A DNA stretch of 64,000 bases from Paulownia fortunei (taxonomy: Eukaryota > Streptophyta > Magnoliopsida > Lamiales > Paulowniaceae), in NCBI GenBank assembly GCA_019321725.1, contig CM033122.1, positions 16,084,274-16,148,273 of the forward strand, written 5' to 3'. This document shows, piece by piece, positions 23,709 to 35,200 of the stretch (position 1 is the stretch's first letter; each line of letters begins with the position of its first letter). Under the pieces are notes generated by a model. The model worked only from the letters and a program-made list of their open reading frames with translations, was not told where the DNA came from and did not search any database. A program made the position numbers and the translations under genes.

Positions 23709-23726
23709 TCCCCAACAACAACGCCA
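23709..23726 (-). promoter_or_regulatory. Gypsy primer-binding site
   Basis: On the minus strand this reads TGGCGTTGTTGTTGGGGA, a degraded form of TGGCGCCGTTGCCGGGGA, the tRNA-Asp-type primer site of Athila-like gypsy elements. C-to-T changes explain all differences, as expected from deamination of methylated cytosines. It lies between the gag start and the LTR at 23737, as the element layout requires. Confidence 0.75.
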
Positions 23727-23736
23727 AAAACTTGTT

Positions 23737-25085
23737 TGTTGAAATTCCTACTGCAAGTATATAGTGTCAATTTATCAGTAGATTGGTGAATAAAGTATTA
23801 TTTCCATAGGGATTGATGTCAAATATGCACTAAGTATCCTAACTTTATCTAGATGATTCAAATAAAAGTTATAAATGCATAAAATAAAAATCCAAAAATT
23901 AAACTAAATTATTCACTTAAGCAAATTATCAAATACTTGATAGACAATTAATTATAGAGGTTAGATTCACATAGTTTTTACCTATGTTTATCAATTCGAT
24001 TCATTAATTTCAGTTCAATAATTTATTTAAGAATCCCCAAGGTAATCAACTCCTTCTCTCGAGTGCCAAGTGATTATGAATTCTAATTTGAATTTTGATA
24101 TCTCTATAAAAATCCCAACTATAATTTTATCAAGTTCAAAGGATTTTGACTAGACTTTGAAGGGTTAATAAGCCTCTCGACTTTGTAAATTCTTAACTTG
24201 TGTTATTCCATAGCCGTGTATAAATTCCCATCTCTCAAGTGTTGGATTTCATATGCCTAACAATTTAGATTTGTGAATAAGTAATCAAGATGCAATCGAA
24301 TCACAACAACATAAATAAATTAAAGAACTTGAAATTAGATAATTAGAATCTCAAAAGATAGGATCCAACTTTGGCTACATCAACCCTTGGAAACTAGAAT
24401 TTAGTTCCTAACTAATGTAGGAAAACTCATAGACAAGTTTTGGTACATCTTATGAAATAAACAAAGAAATAAGTAAAGAAATTGATAAACAAGAGATAGA
24501 ACCCTCTTATTATCCAGACAAGAGATGTCTAAATTATCTTTTCGAATTCCTTGCTTCATTTCCAGCCCACTCCTTGTGTTCTCCAAATGATAAAGTATTG
24601 GGAATGAGTTGCAATTCTTCTGTTGTACCTTGTCCAAAAAAACACGTTTAGAGACCTTTTCCATATAAAAATGGTCAGGTGATGCTGCGGCCCTTGAATC
24701 GGACGCCGCAATACATAAAACAATAGAGAGATGACCTTATTTTCCCACCTTATGTAACAACGTGACATTTAGGCACTACAGTGCCAAGTTCCTTCTTCAG
24801 CAAGAGTAGTGGCCCTCAACCTAGGAGAGTAGAGCCATACCAACTTGAGCTTTTTCCCAATTTCCAGCATCTGCACCACGACTCCTAAATCAGGCTCTGT
24901 GGTGCCACCTCTTATATTCTGGCAGCCTGTTTGTTTTATCTTTGTCTCTTCTTTAGCTCATCCAAACTTGTCTAATATGGAGTATTCCTATGAAACTAAA
25001 CAAGTGCATCAAATTAGGCATAATTTGCTTGAAGCCAATCAAATAACTAAGTTAAAAGTACTCGAATCGCTGGTATAAAACCAAC
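23737..25085 (-). mobile_element. Gypsy 5' LTR (minus orientation)
   Basis: The LTR borders the primer-binding site with a 10-nt gap and starts on the plus strand at TGTTGAAATTCC. The region near 23740-23830 ('ctgcaagtatatagtgtcaattt..cataggga') is typical of the 3' part of such LTRs. The far end is placed near 25085, where the minus strand reads TTGGTTTTATACCAG, resembling the start TGATAAGTTGCTTTTATACG of the solo gypsy LTR at 33417. The far end is approximate. Confidence 0.55.
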
Positions 25086-25319
25086 GCGACTGTGGTCCCA
25101 TAAAATGTATATTCTGTGAAATTTTGAAATGTTTTAAAAACATAAACAAACATTACATCACATTTAACAAAACAAATCTAGGTACCCATTTGTGATTACT
25201 TAGTTGTGCACTTTCTAATACCTATAGCAAGAAGGTTTTAGAAACCTTTACCTTGATTTGCACTACGATTGAAGATGCGTTAAATGGTCTAAATCATTTT
25301 CTCTCCATGAATATAATAT

Positions 25320-27288
25320 ACGAGCCTCTCACTAATCACTTGATCAATATGATTTATGCATTATATATTATTCATATGTGCTTACATTAAAACTAGCATA
25401 GCATGATCCCTTTTACCTTATAATCACATTTGATCATTAAATTTTTAGAAAATCTCACATGGAGTTAGTTGTCGATCATCATAGTATAAGTAGTCAACAT
25501 TAAATTAAAACAAGAAGAAAATGAGGTTGATCAATATTGGATATCGATGGGATATATAAGTTATAATTTTGGAAGTGTTAAAGTTGTTACTGGTAAACTT
25601 ATACAATTTGATTCAATTTCATCTAGGTATTTCAAAACTATATATCGGTAAATTGCATATTTGGGACATTGGACATAAGATAATATGATTAAAAGGTGAT
25701 ATTACAATATTCATTTATGTATAATATTATATAATTTTTTATATGGATAATTATTTAAGAATCAAGTGATAATTGGGTAAGAAATTAAATGAACGACTAG
25801 GTAATTAACATATGAATTATCTATGGGATGTTGTGGTAATTAAAATAGGATGCAATAAAATTAGTGTATAGTAAGAAACATCTGATCTAGGCTTGAAAGA
25901 TGGATAAAAAGTCAGATTTATACCACAACTTGCCACCTTATGCTTGATACCAAGCTTAAGCAAGCACCTCAAGTGCCACCTCAAGCTTTACTTCCCTCTT
26001 AGCCATTTACCCATGACCCTCAACCATTTACAACTACAATCCATGAACATAGTATGTCTTGAAGCATTTAGACCTAATGTGTTGATGATATTTAAATTAA
26101 TTAGATGACAAGTATAATATGTACTTTAAGAGTCTTATGATTCTTGAAACATGTTGAGAGCAAGATGACTTGCATTTCATATTGAACATACCATTCATGA
26201 GCATTTACATGTGTATGCACGCCATATGAGTATAGTTGAGATTCTTGCATGCACGATATGATTTGAGACATGATTTTCAAAAATAAAATATTTTGGTTGG
26301 CCACTACTAGTATACCAAAGCATGCGAGGCATGCTTATGTGATATTTTAGGGCGCAACGAGTGTTACTTCTCGGAGGATCATAGGAGTTGATAGGGGGTG
26401 TGCCTTTGGTGGTCATAAGAGGTTGGACCACTTGATTGTACCCTTGTTGACTTTGTCGGTGGGAAGACTTATAGACGATCACAGGGGAAGACAAGGGGTG
26501 GACCTCTAGTGATTTTAGGAGATAGCCCCTGGACTTAGTTAATTTGTTTATAACCATGTGATTATTAATATTGTTCAAAACTCTATTCGATGCATAGTAG
26601 GTAGGCCAAGGGCCCAGTGATGAAAAATGATTTTGAATAAACTATTTGGGTTCAAGAGCTTTCATTCCTAGCATGATCTCATAGAGATGCATTGTAAATA
26701 TATTAGATTATCTCTTCAACATACATAATTTTTACTTATTGAGTGTTAGCCTATGTAGTTCATGTATTGTAGGTGAGCATGATAATACCTAAGACTTTGA
26801 GGCTTACATGGCTAGTTGTTAGAGCTCCTACAGGCTTTTAAGGATCACTGTACATAGATGACGACCTGCTGGGTTGTATTGTGGGCATATTTTAATTTTA
26901 TGATCATTATTATTGTGTAAATTTTTGTCCATATATAAAGGATTACAAGATGTAAAATATCCTTACTTCTTCCAAAAGTATAGACTATTATTTTGATTTT
27001 TGAGTCTATCATATGTTAATTTTGTGATGCCGTATTCTATATAACTCTTGAAATTTTATAGTAAATAAGTTTGAGATTAACGTGACTATGATGGGTGTTG
27101 TGTTTTTTTATATAAACGGTGATTTTTCTATATATAGGGTTATATGTGAGAAAATACTTTTACTGTTTCTCAAAGTGCTATAGTTGATAATATATATATA
27201 TATATATATATACTCATGCATACACATGTGCTACCTTTTCAAAATTATTGTTATATCAATATCTATATTTAGTGGTGGGGGTGTTACA
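25320..27288 (+). mobile_element. Gypsy-type LTR ending GGTGTTACA
   Basis: It ends at 27288 in GGGGGTGTTACA, the usual terminus of chromovirus-type gypsy LTRs. Its 25500-25830 part matches 45290-45560 in order: 'ttttggaagtgttaaa', 'aggtatttcaaaa', 'ttgggacattggacat' and the 'gaaattaa..aacgactagg..aatta' stretch. The start is not clear; the TGTAATACC seen at 45060 was not found here. It appears to lack internal sequence, so it may be a solo LTR. Confidence 0.55.
27190..27212. repeat. (TA)n microsatellite
   Basis: About 11 TA units near the 3' end of the gypsy-type LTR. Confidence 0.9.
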
Positions 27289-28639
27289 ATGAACTCCATC
27301 ATGAATCCTGAATCCATCCATGAACTTCTTTGGTGAATCTTGATGCCATACCTCTTTTGTTGGAAACAGTTCATTTGGAGTCCTAAGTGTTATCCCTCTA
27401 AGCATACCCACACATTGGAGTTTTCCACACCAGTTGAGTATATGCTAGTAGACCCAAAAGCCTATTCTACTCCAGAATACGTGGAGATTGATTCTTAATT
27501 CAACTACTGAATTGAAGAATTAAACCCATGATCAAAAGGTATCTTACTTTTGATGGAGGAAACGAATCAAATGACATAAGAAAGGGATGAATTTTTTCTT
27601 TTCTTATTGTCTAATTTTTTTTTTTTTTTGGTAGCCAAATTTTGGCCATATGGGGGAGTTCTCATATAGTACTCCTCCAACCGTAGTCCTCTTAGAGTTC
27701 CACTTGCTACCTTCTTTATTTGATTCCTTTTTTCCATCAATCTTTAAGACAAGTTTAATTCTTGTAATTAGACTTCCTAGTGGACCTCTTATCTGCGCAG
27801 TAGCGTGGGCTTGGACTTTAATTAATTTAATTAAGTCCGAATAATTGGTCCCCATTAATTAATAAGGCCAAGTCCAATCAATTATTTAATTGATTCCACT
27901 TGGGCTTTCTAAATATATTCGTATCAATTAAATAATCTTATTACTTAGTATTCTCAATTTAATTAATTGATCTATCAATTAATTAACTTGATCATATATA
28001 GAGCTTCTGACCATTTTAGGTCTAATTAAAGAACTACATTATTTAATTTAATTTTTTAAATTAATTTTATACCTTACAGTACTTAATTGATCATATCAAT
28101 TAATTAATTAGCTCCGCATGGGCTTCATAATCTTATTAAGTTTAACTAAATAGTTATATTATTTAATTGAATAAATTAATTTACCTTTTTAAATCAATTT
28201 GAGCCCCAAATTAATTAATCTCCATTAATTAATTAGATCAAACCCTTATATATATTCCAGTTAGAAGTGTACTCTTTCGGACTTGTGTGTGATCCCTTAG
28301 GTTCATTCTAAGCTAGTCATGCGCTCACAACTCTTGTGACTTAGTTGAACAAATCAATTATTCAAATTAGTTAATCTAATTAATTAATTATCTTTGAATT
28401 AACCTATTAATTCTAAGAACCCACAAGTTATGAAAACTACCTAGCTGTGCGGAACCTATTCCAATTATGATTACCATGCAAGTACTGTTCTTCCATCTAC
28501 TAATCTTTAGATTAAGCCTAGGGCATGGTTATTAGTTAAAACCCTAATAGTCAGTAACCATGTATCCATTATAAGTAGCTTAACTCAATGATGAACAATT
28601 AAAAAACCCTTAGTCTAATTTCCATCCAACCTTGGCCAA

Positions 28640-28795
28640 CGATTTGGGAGTCAAGTATAAAGAGCGTTGTCTTTGCTTCAATGGGGATATCGAGGCCTTC
28701 AATGAATTCTCTTATGCTTTCTCTAGTCACTGCTCTTCCTCTTGTTAGCTTTTTAAATTTCTCATATGGGTCTAGAACACTATACCTTCGCATTA
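28640..28795 (-). pseudogene. Adenylosuccinate lyase exon fragment inside an LTR
   Basis: On the minus strand the frame gives VMRRYSVLDPYEKFKKLTRG followed by RAVTRESIREFIEGLDIP and EAKTTL, the C-terminal part of plant adenylosuccinate lyase. That enzyme acts in purine synthesis, splitting SAICAR and adenylosuccinate. Just upstream of the valine codon is TTTATAG, a plausible intron acceptor, so the fragment looks like genomic exon with part of an intron and not a cDNA copy. After EAKTTL the frame runs into LTR sequence, and the C-terminal histidine-rich end of the enzyme is absent. About 48 codons are intact without stops. It is not a functional gene. Confidence 0.75.
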
Positions 28796-29445
28796 CCTAT
28801 AAAGCGAGAATAAATATGGTAAATAGTCGCTAAAATTTTAGTTTATTATTATACGAACTAGTTATGGAAAAAATGGCATTTTAGTAAGCGTATATGCTTA
28901 CAAAAAATATTTTGAAGATGTTGTATAAGGTTAAGTAAAAATTTATGAGAGGAGTTTGTTAGCTCCCAAAATACGATGTTAAGATGTTATAAGCTTTTAA
29001 AAAAAAGAGTTTTCAAACTAATTTTTAAGATGTTAATAATTTTTTTATTTTAAACATAAAATTTTAATGTTTATAAGTTCTATAGTCTTATTTTATCTGA
29101 ATATTTTGAAATCTATTTTTAATATAAAACTTAGGTGGCGTGCTGACATAGCGCCTCCGGCTGATGTGTCATACATCCACATGGCGCATGATTGGCGCTT
29201 AGCTTGCGCGCACGTGGTGCCTCTGTGGCTGCCATGTGTTGTTGAAAATAAAATTTGAGAGTTTGCACCAACACGGATTTGAACCTAGTTGTTGATTGTT
29301 ATTGAAATAGATAATTACCACTAGACCACTGCACTCTTTTATGATATAATTGGTTGCGAAATCTATATAATAGTTTTTGGTGCAATTTTTCTAAAAAGTT
29401 TTTTAATGTGAATAGATATTATTTTTGACCCTTTAAAAGTAGAAC
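28653..29445 (-). mobile_element. Insert of unknown type carrying the lyase exon and a SINE-like piece
   Basis: The LTR reads 'gagtcaagtata' on the left and 'aagtagaacacataggag' on the right, and the matching uninterrupted copies at 42020, 49260 and 2610 show only a few bases between these points. The insert is therefore about 790 nt. AAGTA occurs at both borders and could be a 5-bp target duplication. The termini are weakly inverted (TAAAGAG and TTAAAGGG). Read on the minus strand the insert could begin TCTACTTTTAAAGGG, compatible with a Helitron 5' end, but no 3' hairpin with CTRR was found. The element class is unresolved. Confidence 0.5.
29100..29340 (-). mobile_element. tRNA-derived SINE-like sequence with Pol III boxes
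   Basis: On the minus strand an A box TGGTCTAGTGG (29318-29328) is followed 32 nt later by a B box GGTTCAAATCC (29275-29285); both fit the tRNA internal-promoter consensus. The region from about 29340 to 29262 looks like a degraded tRNA, with the B-box arm able to pair (CAACA..TGTTG). A GC-richer, non-tRNA body follows (29110-29225), then A/T-rich sequence. The layout of tRNA-like head, unrelated body and A-rich tail is that of a SINE. No anticodon arm can be assigned reliably, so it is not called a tRNA gene. Confidence 0.55.
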
Positions 29446-30168
29446 ACATAGGAGATTCACCTATTTATGTAGATAGGTGATGGATCCTTTGTTATCCACT
29501 CATGAACCTCTAACATGAAGATGTTATACCCAACATAAACCCTTGGAATTATCAGGCAATCAGGAGATACATCAAAGTGAAACATGTCATACACAAGGCT
29601 ATAATGTTACCTCAAGTTGCACTATTGTAACAAGGATATTCTATTTCGAGAATAGAATATTTCTTGAGATAGTTTAGCGTACTTGTCCCTAACAAGTACT
29701 TGCATACATGCACTATGTCTCCTCACCAATGCTCATGGTGATAAATTCACATGATACTGGGGTATGCGCAACAGAAAAATAAAGCATGCTATAACAGTTG
29801 CAGTAATACCGTAGATTTGATGTGATTTTTAACGATCTCGTAAATTCTAATGGTTTAATAAAAATTGAAACAATTTCGATTTATATCTTTCAATGCACTC
29901 TAGTTACTGTAGGGATTGAAGCAATAGATTGATAGCCCCTTTTTGAATTTTGGTTCATAGGGATCCAAATGTATCCCTTTTAAAGAAGTCCACACGTTGA
30001 GCAGGAATACAAAATTTGAATTCCGCTACCAATCTAGATTCTTTTGTTGACCTAGATTTGGAACTATTATAGTGAATATTAATTCTTACTAACAACTAGT
30101 GACAAAAGAATTAATATTTTGATAAGGGATGGAATTTTTGGAATGAAGGATAGAAGAAGAAAACAATT

Positions 30169-30195
30169 TCTCTCTCTCTCTCTCTCTCTCTCTCT
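30169..30195. repeat. (TC)n microsatellite in an LTR
   Basis: Thirteen or more TC units. A shorter CTCTCTCT tract is at the same place in the LTR copy at 48240, so the repeat grew from a family feature. Confidence 0.95.
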
Positions 30196-30570
30196 ATGAT
30201 GGCTATAAATTTGAGGGCTTATATTTTTCTCAAAGTTTTAGCCCCTACACTTATATAAGGGGACTCAAAAATTCCAAGAGTTCTACTCTTGGTATTTTGG
30301 TTTTCTTTTAATTAGTTGGAAGATTTTTTGTTGTTCCAAAAACTCCCACTCTTTCCCTTCATATCTTCCAAAGATGTAAAGAGATAATTATGTAATCCTA
30401 TTATATATTTTCCAAAAAGCTTCCATTCTTGGATCTCCATCCTTTTTCCTACTCTTGTAGGCCTTGCCTAACGGGCCTTATTGAATTGGGCTTAGATTTA
30501 AAATAAATTCTATAATTAATCCAATTAATTATTTTAGCCTAAACTCAAATAATTAATTTCATCTTCCACA

Positions 30571-30832
30571 CCTAATCAAATTAGGTCCAATTAAATAATT
30601 TAATTATTTAATTGAGTAAATTAATTTGATAATTAAATTAACTTATGGTCTACACAATTAATTTGATTCTATCAAATAATTGTTTCTCTCCAATTGGGCT
30701 TCTTAATCTTATTAGGACTAATTAAATAATTCAATTATTTAATTAAGTAAATTAATTTAATAATTAAATTAATTTATGATCTACATAATTAATTTGATCC
30801 AATCAAATAATTATTTCACTCCAATTGAGCTT
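30571..30832. repeat. Tandem duplication of a 131-nt LTR module
   Basis: Two consecutive units of about 131 nt, 30571-30701 and 30702-30832, each start with CCTAATC- or CTTAATC-type sequence, run through 'aattaaataattcaattatttaattgag' variants, and end in CCAATTGGGCTT or CCAATTGAGCTT. A third partial unit follows. The solo LTR at 47820-49916 has about one unit plus a partial at this place. Confidence 0.8.
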
Positions 30833-32258
30833 CCTAATCTTATCAGGTCCAATTAAATAATTAATTCAACTCATTGAATTAATTTAACCCCCAATTAGTT
30901 AATCTCCATCAATTAATTGGATTCAACTCCTTAAATCAATTCATAAGTTAGAAATATTCCATATTAAATTGTGTGTGATCCTTTAGGTCACAACTAAGTA
31001 GCAGTGAGTTTGAAATATTTGTAACTTATGAATAATAATTATTTTAATTAATTAATTAATTTGCTTGAAATTAACTCCTTAATTTCAAGAATCTTACAAG
31101 TCATGAGAAACACCTAACAAGTGTATCTGGAGTACTGCAACTTAGGTGAAATAGCGAGTGAACTTATTTTAATTACGAGTATCTTACACGTAAGGTCCTT
31201 CCATCAACTAATCTCCCTATTCAGTATACGACACAAATTAATAGTCAAAACCCTAGTTGACCAATACTTATGATTCCATTTCAAGGTTCAATAACTCATG
31301 AAGAATTATTAGAAAATTCCCGTCTAACATTCATCCCACCTTGGCCAAGGACTTCTGAGTCATGAATTATGAAAACATATCATTACAACATCCAACGTAA
31401 ACCCTTTGTGATTGTCAGGCAATCAGAAGATACATCAAAATGGAACACAACAAGCACATGACTACCATGTTGCCTCAACTCCAAAGACTAATCATGTACT
31501 ATCGTAATATAAAAATTTTTATTTTGACAAAAAATATTTCTAATTAACAATTTCCATTGGGTCTGTTCAGTGTATTTATTTTCTAACAAGCACCCGCACA
31601 TATGCACTAGCGTTACTATGCCAATATCCTTGGAGCGAGACATCCTTCTCATATGAGCATACATCGTATGAACAAGTCTATTGACCTATTTGATGTCCCA
31701 TCTCAACAAGCCCTTGACTCAAAATAAATTTAAAACCAAAGTTATCGAAGCATATTCCATGATCACTATCAAATATGTGACTATGCCCATAACTAAGTTT
31801 GGTGTAGGGAATTTATCTAATTACAATATGCAATTAAAGATAAATAAATTTGCCTATTTTATTAATATGATTTGAAAAAGATTATTTTTATAAATACAAG
31901 AGTATAAAAAATGCCCAATAGCGTGTCGATCACTACTCTAGTACAGGGAACATGAAATCCTCTTTTTGAGCCTGTATTATATGCACAAGTTTCAGTAGGA
32001 TCATTGATATCCTTCTTAATAATCCTTGACTTGGAACATTTTAAGAGCACATGCTTGGAGGCTTATTCCACGATTGCCATGATATGTGCGAACACACCCT
32101 ATAGCTTTGTATAGTCCAAGTACTTACCTAATTCTTATAATGATGAATTTAAAATAAAGATTGCCATTTATTGATATTAATATGAATAAGAATGATTCTA
32201 CAAGAGTATAAAAGACGGCAAAATAATTGGCTCGTTGGGCACTACTTTAATAATCTCC

Positions 32259-35200
32259 CACTTTTCTTAAAGATAATCTCCTAGTATAAAAGGCCCATCT
32301 CCCAAATAAGTTCTTCAAATACTTATATCAAAAGTTAAATCAGTAGGTTTGCTATATTTTCTGTCAAGACAAATATTTCCATACTGATATTACCTCTACC
32401 AATAATTTTCAAAATCATGGTATCGCTAATCTTTTTATACTTGGATACTTTGATGAGACCATGGCTTCTTTGATATCATAATAGCCTTGTTGTTATCGCA
32501 ATACACAAGTACTTGATCAACAATGGTTGGAACTATAACCAACACTTATATAAAGTTCCCCAACCAATTGTCTCTTTTTTGCAGCATCATATGCTATGAT
32601 GTATTCAACCACGGTGGTGGAATCTATGATTGTTACAAGCTTGAACTCTTTTCAGCTAACCATCCCACTATTTAGGATGAACACAAATCCAGACTTCAAG
32701 TTATGTACTTTAGACTAAAAACTAGATGTACTATCTTAGTTTTAGTTCTCTATAACTGTGCTCTAGGAAGACATCCTTAGTGCTTAATAAGTCTTTAAGA
32801 ATTGTTTCTATGGCTTTACATGTTCTTTACATCGAATCGATTGATATTTGCTTATGACACTCAGAGAATTTGTGAGATCATACTTGTACATATATTTATT
32901 TATATTATGCTTCCTATTGAGGATGCATAAAGTATGTGGGTTATTGTTTTTCTTTCTTTCAGAAATCCTTCGGGATACAAATTTCAAAATAGAAATCCCA
33001 TGACTCAAAAGTAGGAATCTTTCCTTAAATTCTTCTATGATAAACTCTTTAGGAAATTTATTTTGCACCTGTAAATAGGTCTTTGAAGCTTGCAATGCAT
33101 TTACTTGCGTCCATTGGATATGAAGACCTCAGTTCACTAAATGTAGATCCTTTTTCTCAATACGCTTATTGAGACAAACTATTTTCACATCCATTTTCCA
33201 TATCCCATAGTCACAATACGTATACACAACCAAAATGATCCAAATGAAGTTTAGCATCATATCTAGTAAAAGGTCTTCTCTATAGTCAACACCTTGAATT
33301 TGAGTGTAACCTTTAGCTAACATTCTTGCCTTCATAAGTCACCACCTCCTAATGTTCCCTAATTTTTTATTTGTCGACCAAATTGCAGCTAATGGGAACT
33401 AATCCCTTCAGTGGGCTGATAAGTTGCTTTTATACGAACAATTCATGTACCTTTTAATTAACATATGGTTTATTTTCAAGTGTTTTTGCTACTTTTTATG
33501 TATTTGATTTGAAATTTTATAGGTAATGACAAAAGGAGAAGAATTGTAAAGAAACAAAAAACTTGCTTGAAATGTTGAATAATTTGAATTGTGGTGCTAC
33601 TGATGGCAATTTTTGTATATGAATCATAACTCTTTGCTCAAATATGATTTTCACTTGATTCATGAAACCACTAGAAATCCAGGATATATATTTATAACTT
33701 CTATGTTTATCAAAAAATCCAATTCTATCGATCTCAATGAGAAAAAATAGAATTCAAGAGTTAGCATTGGGCTGAAATTTTTGGATATGCCACATCATGG
33801 TAACTCAAGCATAACTATCTCAAAATATGTCATATTTAGTTGATTCAAGTGCTTATGAAAATTCACGACATAGAGATACAATTCATATGAAGACATTAAA
33901 AGCTAGTTCAGATTAGAAAGCAATCAAAAATAGGTTTAAAGAGGCTACATATATTGAAGACAGAAAGTTCAGTACCTAGCTGTGCCAAACTGTCCAGTCA
34001 GTGCCTATGTATTGCCACGCGGATAAAAGGGGCAAAATAGATTTTTTGCCTATTTAGTGCTTCTCCCATATGATTTTAAGGACCCCAAAGAGCCTCCAAA
34101 TGTATTCTGGACATGGGAAGTTATTCTTGGACGGAAAGGTGCTGCTGGATAGAGAGCTATTCTTGGAGAGAAAAAAGAACCATTGTTGGAGACAAGGAGA
34201 GTTTCAACCATTTCTTCCACTTCACAAATTGGTGAACAATTTCTATGCTCTTTCTTATGTATTTCTTGAAGTTATATTCCTACATGATGAACTAAATATT
34301 TCTTTCTAGAGCATGATGTAACCTTGTTTGATCCTATGCTTTGAATTCCGAACAATATTAGTTTAAGTTATTCATCTTGTTTGTGTTATCTTGTTTAGTA
34401 TTGTATCTTGGTTATTTGTCCATTAATTGAGAGTGTTTGATATATAAGATTCGATACTTGAGAGAGGGAAGATTATATATTATCATAAAGATAGCATAAC
34501 TTAGGAATTATAGAGTTGAGAAACTTATGAAACCTTTGAAATTTTGAAGAAGAATTCATTGAACTTTTGTAGAGTTTTATTCTTGAGTTTTTTATAGAGA
34601 TATTGAAACTCATAATCAATTTGACACTTGAGAGAGGGAATTGATGAACTTAGGAATTCTTAACTTACATGTGTTGTTGACTTGAATTGGTATGTTTTGG
34701 AAGGAAGAACATAGGTGATAATTAGATGAGTCATTCATCTAGAATTTCTTGCTCATAAGGTGTTTGTTGTAGTACTTCTAAAAACTCACTCTTGTCTTTT
34801 GCAATTTTTATATTCTACTTTCTTTAATCATCACTTAATTTTCTAGATAAAATTTAGATTATTTGAACTACAATACTTGTTGTAATTTTTTATTACAATC
34901 TTTGTGGATATGATATTCAAAACATGACACCATGCACTTACGATTTGCAAAATTTTTCATGAACATGGGCCCACTAAGGTCAATACCTTGTTGGAGTGCA
35001 TGGAGTCCATTTTGAATTGCATGGCATTTCACCATCTTCTTGAATTGATGTCAACATCATTACTCCAAGTTTCTTTGGATCTATTTCCAAAGGGAGATCC
35101 TCATTGTTGCTCTCTAGTAGGAGGCTATCATCATATAAGCAACTCTGAGATCTTTTCAGATATCTTTCGAGTTTGTGTACTAGAAGTTTAGTAATTTGTT

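Larger units (their letters stand above)
29739..31945 (-). mobile_element. Solo copia LTR nested in another LTR of the same family
   Basis: About 2.2 kb from TGATAAATTC to ACTCTAGTACA, with every landmark of the family in minus orientation and no internal region. It separates the 29446-29738 and 31946-32258 blocks of an older LTR, which are adjacent in uninterrupted copies. CATGG on the left and CAGGG on the right probably represent a target duplication with one change. It is longer than the 2.1-kb solo LTR at 47820 partly because of an internal tandem duplication (30571-30832). Confidence 0.8.
27289..32258 (-). mobile_element. Copia 3' LTR split by two insertions
   Basis: Three blocks, 27289-28652, 29446-29738 and 31946-32258, together give about 1.97 kb of the same LTR in minus orientation and correct order. 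The first gap holds about 790 nt with a host gene exon and a SINE-like piece. The second holds a complete solo LTR. The right-hand end, degraded from the TGTTAGAATAGTGCCCAAC type, lies beside the pol gene at 32259, so this is the 3' LTR of that element. The LTR 3' end (low coordinate) is short by perhaps 100-150 nt at the border with the gypsy-type LTR. Confidence 0.75.

Noticed and set aside
28640..28795. Terminal exon of a functional adenylosuccinate lyase gene
   Set aside because: The conserved C-terminal end is replaced by LTR sequence and LTR also lies upstream, so no complete gene can be present here.
29067..29258. Plus-strand 63-codon ORF
   Set aside because: It lies on the opposite strand of the SINE-like sequence and shows no protein family features.
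29262..29340. Functional tRNA gene
   Set aside because: A and B boxes fit, but the acceptor and anticodon arms cannot be paired convincingly and a non-tRNA body follows; SINE-like is the better reading.
34070..34309. 79-codon ORF inside the solo gypsy LTR
   Set aside because: Similar positions in other LTRs are non-coding, and there is no recognisable domain.
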